A stretch of 34,883 bases of DNA from Deltaproteobacteria bacterium HGW-Deltaproteobacteria-13 (lineage in GTDB: Bacteria; Desulfobacterota; Syntrophia; Syntrophales; Smithellaceae): positions 1 to 34,883 of the forward strand of contig PHBJ01000022.1 in the NCBI GenBank assembly GCA_002840555.1, read 5' to 3'. The notes under the pieces were generated by a model that searched no databases, had not been told where the DNA came from, and saw nothing but the letters and a program-made list of their open reading frames with translations. Made by a program: the position numbers and the translations under genes. Each line of letters starts with the position of its first letter. Positions within the stretch are counted from its first letter, which is position 1. Positions 31,769 to 34,883 of the stretch are shown one piece after another.

Positions 31769-32240
31769 TAGAAAAGTTTTTTCGCAGGTTACTATTGATC
31801 TGATGAATAAGACTGATCTGCCGGAAATACTGGCCATTGAGCGGGAATCCTTTGCCTCCCCCTGGACGGCAGGCATGTTTTCCAAAGAACTTGACAGCGC
31901 TCACGCCCGATGTCTTTGCGCGCGGATAAATTCTGAAGATGAAAGCGTTGTCGGAGGATATATTGTTTTCTGGCTTGTTGCCGGTGAAGCTCATTTGCAC
32001 AATCTTGCGGTAAAAAAAGAATATAGAAGGCAGGGCCTTGCTTTCGTGCTTATGGAAGCGATGAAAGAAATTGCCGTGGAAAATAAAATTGTCGCCCAGA
32101 CCCTGGAGGTCAGAGAATCAAATACCGAAGCAATAAAGCTTTACCGGAAATGCGGTTTTGTAGTAAAAGGAATCAGGCCGCTTTATTACACGGATACTTT
32201 TGAAGATGCCTTAATCATGTGGGCGGATGTAAAGAAGTAA
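31761..32240 (+). CDS. rimI: GNAT N-acetyltransferase, RimI-like
   Basis: The 159-residue GNAT enzyme has the RimI-like N-terminus (ILAIERESFASPWTAGMFSKEL), the acetyl-CoA loop VKKEYRRQGLAFVLM (RRQGLA matches R/QxxGxG/A) and the C-terminal EVRESNTEAIKLYRKCGFVVKGIRPLYY with catalytic Tyr. RimI acetylates the N-terminus of ribosomal protein S18. The start codon lies eight bases inside EIIC, so expression is coupled. A degenerate extragenic repeat follows the stop codon. Confidence 0.87.
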   Translation: MSDRKVFSQVTIDLMNKTDLPEILAIERESFASPWTAGMFSKELDSAHARCLCARINSEDESVVGGYIVFWLVAGEAHLHNLAVKKEYRRQGLAFVLMEAMKEIAVENKIVAQTLEVRESNTEAIKLYRKCGFVVKGIRPLYYTDTFEDALIMWADVKK

Positions 32241-32250
32241 TTTCGTGATG

Positions 32251-32302
32251 GTCATTGCGGGGAGCGCAGGGCCTGCCTTCGATGTAATTGGGGCGGCAAT
32301 CT
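32251..32302. repeat. degenerate extragenic palindromic repeat (GTCATTGC...GCAATCT)
   Basis: GTCATTGCGGGGAGCG opens and GGCGGCAATCT closes this 52-base element, with ATTGC/GCAAT as inverted ends. The same termini occur in widespread bacterial extragenic repeats of the form TCATTGCGAGgAGCG...GCAATCT. A twelve-base match to the 5' end recurs at 34795-34806. Confidence 0.5.
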
Positions 32303-32332
32303 AATTAAACGATTTATATTTATCAGGTTAAG

Positions 32333-33151
32333 ATGGCGGCAAATATTTACATCGGGGAAATTTTAGAAAACGAAGAGATTCAGGAAGATTGCTTTCTGAT
32401 GAAAGTCAAAACGGCGCCGTCTTTTCAAAATCCGCTGCCGGGACAGTTTGTCATGATTCGCATTGCCGGATTGAATGATCCGTTTCTGTCTCGTCCCATC
32501 AGCATTTATTCTTTTTCCCGCAACGAGAATTATTGTGTCATTGAACTTCTCTATCGCGTTGTAGGCAAGGGAACGCAAATTATGGCGGGGTTGATAGAAG
32601 ATTCTCAGGTGGAAATCAATGGACCGCTGGGCAACGGATTTAACATACAGTCTGTTAAAGAAAATATTGTTATTGTCTCAGGAGGAATCGGCATAGCTCC
32701 CCTGTCTTTACTGATTGAATATTTACGTCAAAGAGATGATTGTTCTTCATCGGAGATGATTATATATCCGGGCTTTCAAAGTGCATCCGCCGTTATCGGA
32801 CTGGATAAAATGCAAAAGCTTTGCCGTAATATCACGGTTTGCACGGATGATGGAACTTTGGGTAATAAAGGTTTCGTCACGCAGATTTTTCAAAAGGACA
32901 TGAAGAAATATACGCCGGAAAATACTTCTCTTTACGCCTGTGGCCCGAAAGAAATGCTCAAGGCCCTCGCAAAAATATTGCATAACACTAAGTTTGACTG
33001 TCAGGTGTCGCTGGAAGAGCGGATGGCCTGCGGTACCGGAGCCTGTGTTGGCTGCGCTGTGGCCGTAAAAGATAAACAAGGCGATCCGGCTTACAAGCGG
33101 GTATGCGCTGACGGTCCGGTGTTTAATCTGACGGATATTATCTGGGAATAA
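32333..33151 (+). CDS. pyrK: dihydroorotate dehydrogenase electron-transfer subunit PyrK
   Basis: The 272-residue protein is the iron-sulfur flavoprotein partner of class 1B dihydroorotate dehydrogenase, moving electrons from PyrD to NAD+. The ferredoxin-reductase-like FAD domain shows RPISIYS (FAD-binding RPxS) and the NAD domain shows IVSGGIGIAPL. Four cysteines for the [2Fe-2S] cluster lie at 233, 238, 241 and 258 (CGTGACVGC...C). AGG lies five bases before ATG. pyrD begins twelve bases after its stop, the usual arrangement. Confidence 0.94.
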   Translation: MAANIYIGEILENEEIQEDCFLMKVKTAPSFQNPLPGQFVMIRIAGLNDPFLSRPISIYSFSRNENYCVIELLYRVVGKGTQIMAGLIEDSQVEINGPLGNGFNIQSVKENIVIVSGGIGIAPLSLLIEYLRQRDDCSSSEMIIYPGFQSASAVIGLDKMQKLCRNITVCTDDGTLGNKGFVTQIFQKDMKKYTPENTSLYACGPKEMLKALAKILHNTKFDCQVSLEERMACGTGACVGCAVAVKDKQGDPAYKRVCADGPVFNLTDIIWE

Positions 33152-33163
33152 TTTGGGAAAACA

Positions 33164-34090
33164 ATGAAAACAAAAACATCTCCACACATGGCCGTGAATC
33201 TGGGGCGGTTAAAATTGAATAATCCGGTCATGACGGCGTCAGGCACTTTCGGTTACGGAGAAGAATATGCCGGTTATGTTGACTTGAACAAGCTTGGCGC
33301 TATTGTTGTCAAAGGCCTGTCGCTTAAACCCCGTCTGGGAAATCCGCCGCCGCGTATCATGGAAACAACGGGCGGCATGCTCAACGCGGTGGGTTTGCAG
33401 AACATCGGCGTTGACGCTTTCATTGAAGAAAAACTTCCCTTTCTGCGTCAATATGATGCGGCGGTTATTGCCAACATCTACGGTGAGACTTATGATGAAT
33501 TTAAAAAAGTGGCAAAAAAACTGAGTTCTGCAAACGGTGTGCACGCTCTGGAAGTAAATATTTCCTGTCCCAATGTCAAGAAAGGCGGAGTTAGTTTCGG
33601 CACCGATCCGAAAATCGCCGCCACGATAACGCGCATGGTAAAAGATGAAACCGGCCTGCCCGTTATCGTCAAGCTTACCCCCAATGTTACGGATATCGCC
33701 GCAATCGCCGAAGCGGTGGAAAAAGCGGGAGCGGACGCGTTATCATTAATCAACACGCTGACGGGTATGTCCGTTGATTTAAAAACAAGAAGACCTCATC
33801 TGAAAAACATTACCGGCGGATTATCCGGCCCGGCGATAAAACCGGTGGCGCTGCGCATGGTCTGGCAGGTCGTCCGGAGAGTTTCCGTGCCGGTCATCGG
33901 CATCGGCGGCATAATGACAGCCCAGGACGCGCTGGAATTTTTAATTCTGGGCGCGAAAGCGGTGCAGATCGGCACGGCCAATTTTGTCAATCCCCGTGCC
34001 ACGATGGATGTGGTTGAAGGGATAAAACAATATCTTGCCGAGAATAAAATAAAAGATATCAACGAAATCATCGGCACTTTCCAACCGTAA
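33164..34090 (+). CDS. pyrD: dihydroorotate dehydrogenase class 1B, catalytic subunit
   Basis: The 308-residue FMN enzyme oxidises dihydroorotate to orotate in pyrimidine synthesis. It has [13 protein letters not shown] at the start, the active-site Cys135 in EVNISCPN (Cys marks class 1), [19 protein letters not shown] and the phosphate-binding VIGIGGI with [12 protein letters not shown]. Together with PyrK it uses NAD+ as electron acceptor, suitable for anaerobic growth. A GGGA site lies seven bases before ATG. The MBL-fold gene begins eight bases after its stop. Confidence 0.96.
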   Translation: MKTKTSPHMAVNLGRLKLNNPVMTASGTFGYGEEYAGYVDLNKLGAIVVKGLSLKPRLGNPPPRIMETTGGMLNAVGLQNIGVDAFIEEKLPFLRQYDAAVIANIYGETYDEFKKVAKKLSSANGVHALEVNISCPNVKKGGVSFGTDPKIAATITRMVKDETGLPVIVKLTPNVTDIAAIAEAVEKAGADALSLINTLTGMSVDLKTRRPHLKNITGGLSGPAIKPVALRMVWQVVRRVSVPVIGIGGIMTAQDALEFLILGAKAVQIGTANFVNPRATMDVVEGIKQYLAENKIKDINEIIGTFQP

Positions 34091-34098
34091 ATAATCTC

Positions 34099-34785
34099 AT
34101 GAGAACAAACACTGAAGAAATAATCAGCGGTGTTTATTTAATCGGCGGTTCCAATATAACATCAGCCGATGACGCGGCGATTTACCTGATCGATTTCGCG
34201 GGAGATCTGGTTTTGATTGACGCGGGAGCAGGCCATAGCTTCTCTCAAATTGTCCGCAATATCGAAATGCTCGGCCTGAATCCAGCCAGTCTGTCTCATT
34301 TAATATTAACACATTGCCACATAGATCATATCGGTTCGGCGCCTTTCTTTAAAAAGCAATACGGCACAAAAATACTGATTCATGAGTTGGATGCGAAGGC
34401 AGTGGAGAATGGAGATTCCCGTAAAACCGCGGCAAACTGGTACGGCACGACTTTCCCGCCAACAGCAATCGACCGGAAACTGAAAGGTGAGCGTGAAATA
34501 TTAAATTTCGGTCAGGAAGAATTGCATTGTCTGCACACACCCGGCCACACGCCTGGTTCAATTTCTCTTTATCTGGACAGGGGAGGGAAGAGGGTTCTTT
34601 TCGGGCAGGACATCCATGGACCATTTCATAAAGATTTCAACTCCGACATTGAAGCCTGGAAAAAATCCATGCAGGTATTGCTTGGACTTGAAGCCGATAT
34701 TCTGTGCGAAGGTCATTTCGGAATTTTTCAGCCCAAAGAACGCGTGCGCGGCTATATCGAGCGCTATCTGGAAGAGTACGACTGA
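34099..34785 (+). CDS. MBL-fold metallo-hydrolase
   Basis: The 228-residue metallo-beta-lactamase-fold protein has the binuclear metal motif H72-C-H74-I-D76-H77 (THCHIDHIG), HTPGHTPGS and a C-terminal EGHFG. Strand LVLIDAGAG is family-typical. It resembles glyoxalase II-like hydrolases, but the substrate is unknown. No Shine-Dalgarno is visible, and the start lies eight bases after the pyrD stop, so it is probably read by coupled translation in the pyrK-pyrD operon. Confidence 0.85.
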   Translation: MRTNTEEIISGVYLIGGSNITSADDAAIYLIDFAGDLVLIDAGAGHSFSQIVRNIEMLGLNPASLSHLILTHCHIDHIGSAPFFKKQYGTKILIHELDAKAVENGDSRKTAANWYGTTFPPTAIDRKLKGEREILNFGQEELHCLHTPGHTPGSISLYLDRGGKRVLFGQDIHGPFHKDFNSDIEAWKKSMQVLLGLEADILCEGHFGIFQPKERVRGYIERYLEEYD

Positions 34786-34861
34786 TCCTTTTTATGTCAT
34801 TGCGGGTATATACATAGGTAAAGTGTTGCTATTTAGCACCCATTTTTAAAGTTAATATACC

Positions 34862-34880
34862 AGGCAAAATAATTTTGCCT
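34862..34880. repeat. palindrome at the window end
   Basis: AGGCAAAAT and ATTTTGCCT are perfect 9-bp arms around a single central base. It may be the start of a terminator or an operator for the next gene, but the window ends here. Nothing else is seen between 34786 and 34861 except the twelve-base repeat fragment. Confidence 0.5.
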
Positions 34881-34883
34881 ATG

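Overview
The window is a chromosomal stretch from what looks like an anaerobic Gram-negative bacterium, most likely of the Desulfobacterota/Syntrophia type (Syntrophus/Smithella-like). This is inferred from LPS genes (LpxH-like, KdsD/KpsF), a type IV minor pilin/PilY1 operon behind a GEMM riboswitch, a mannose-family PTS without EIID, a pyrK-pyrD class 1B pair, and an acyl-CoA catabolic cluster with FeS-flavoprotein redox partners. No species can be named from the sequence alone.

Layout. (1) 1-4.8 kb: initiator tRNA with its own sigma70 promoter, then agmatinase and an LpxH-like phosphoesterase on the minus strand; kdsD and a gamma-carbonic-anhydrase-like protein on the plus strand; a nitronate monooxygenase-family flavoprotein on the minus strand. 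(2) 4.9-10.4 kb: a minus-strand operon fimT-pilV-pilW-pilX-pilY1 with tightly overlapping genes. It ends in a clear intrinsic terminator and starts with a strong sigma70 promoter followed at once by a cyclic-di-GMP-I (GEMM-I) riboswitch. The leader holds two copies of a ten-base segment complementary to the aptamer core, one of them directly before the fimT start codon. (3) 10.5-15.3 kb: a DUF4124-glutaredoxin protein with an EFR1-type ferrodoxin (minus), then a CBS-containing site-2 protease and RecQ (plus). (4) 15.7-29.7 kb: a self-contained accessory-looking module. A soluble PAS histidine kinase and a sigma54-type response regulator (GAFTGS variant) are followed by a textbook -24/-12 promoter and then by an SCP2 protein, acyl-CoA ligase, acyl-CoA dehydrogenase and SCPx-type thiolase. 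After these come an 819-aa ferredoxin/GltD-like/nitroreductase fusion, two SDR-family enzymes and a TetR regulator. (5) 30.0-34.8 kb: mannose-family PTS EIIA, EIIB and EIIC, then RimI-like acetyltransferase, PyrK, PyrD and an MBL-fold hydrolase.

How the parts work together. Region 2 is a surface-pilus tip/assembly module whose expression should respond to cyclic di-GMP. Region 4 reads as a signal-responsive pathway: kinase and regulator switch on a sigma54 promoter, the ligase activates a carboxylic acid to its CoA thioester, the dehydrogenase and thiolase shorten it, and the fusion flavoprotein and SDRs handle reducing equivalents or further redox steps. The substrate is unknown; SCP2 and SCPx-type thiolase hint at a bulky, branched or alicyclic/sterol-like acyl group. 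Several intergenic inverted and tandem repeats in region 4 remain unexplained.
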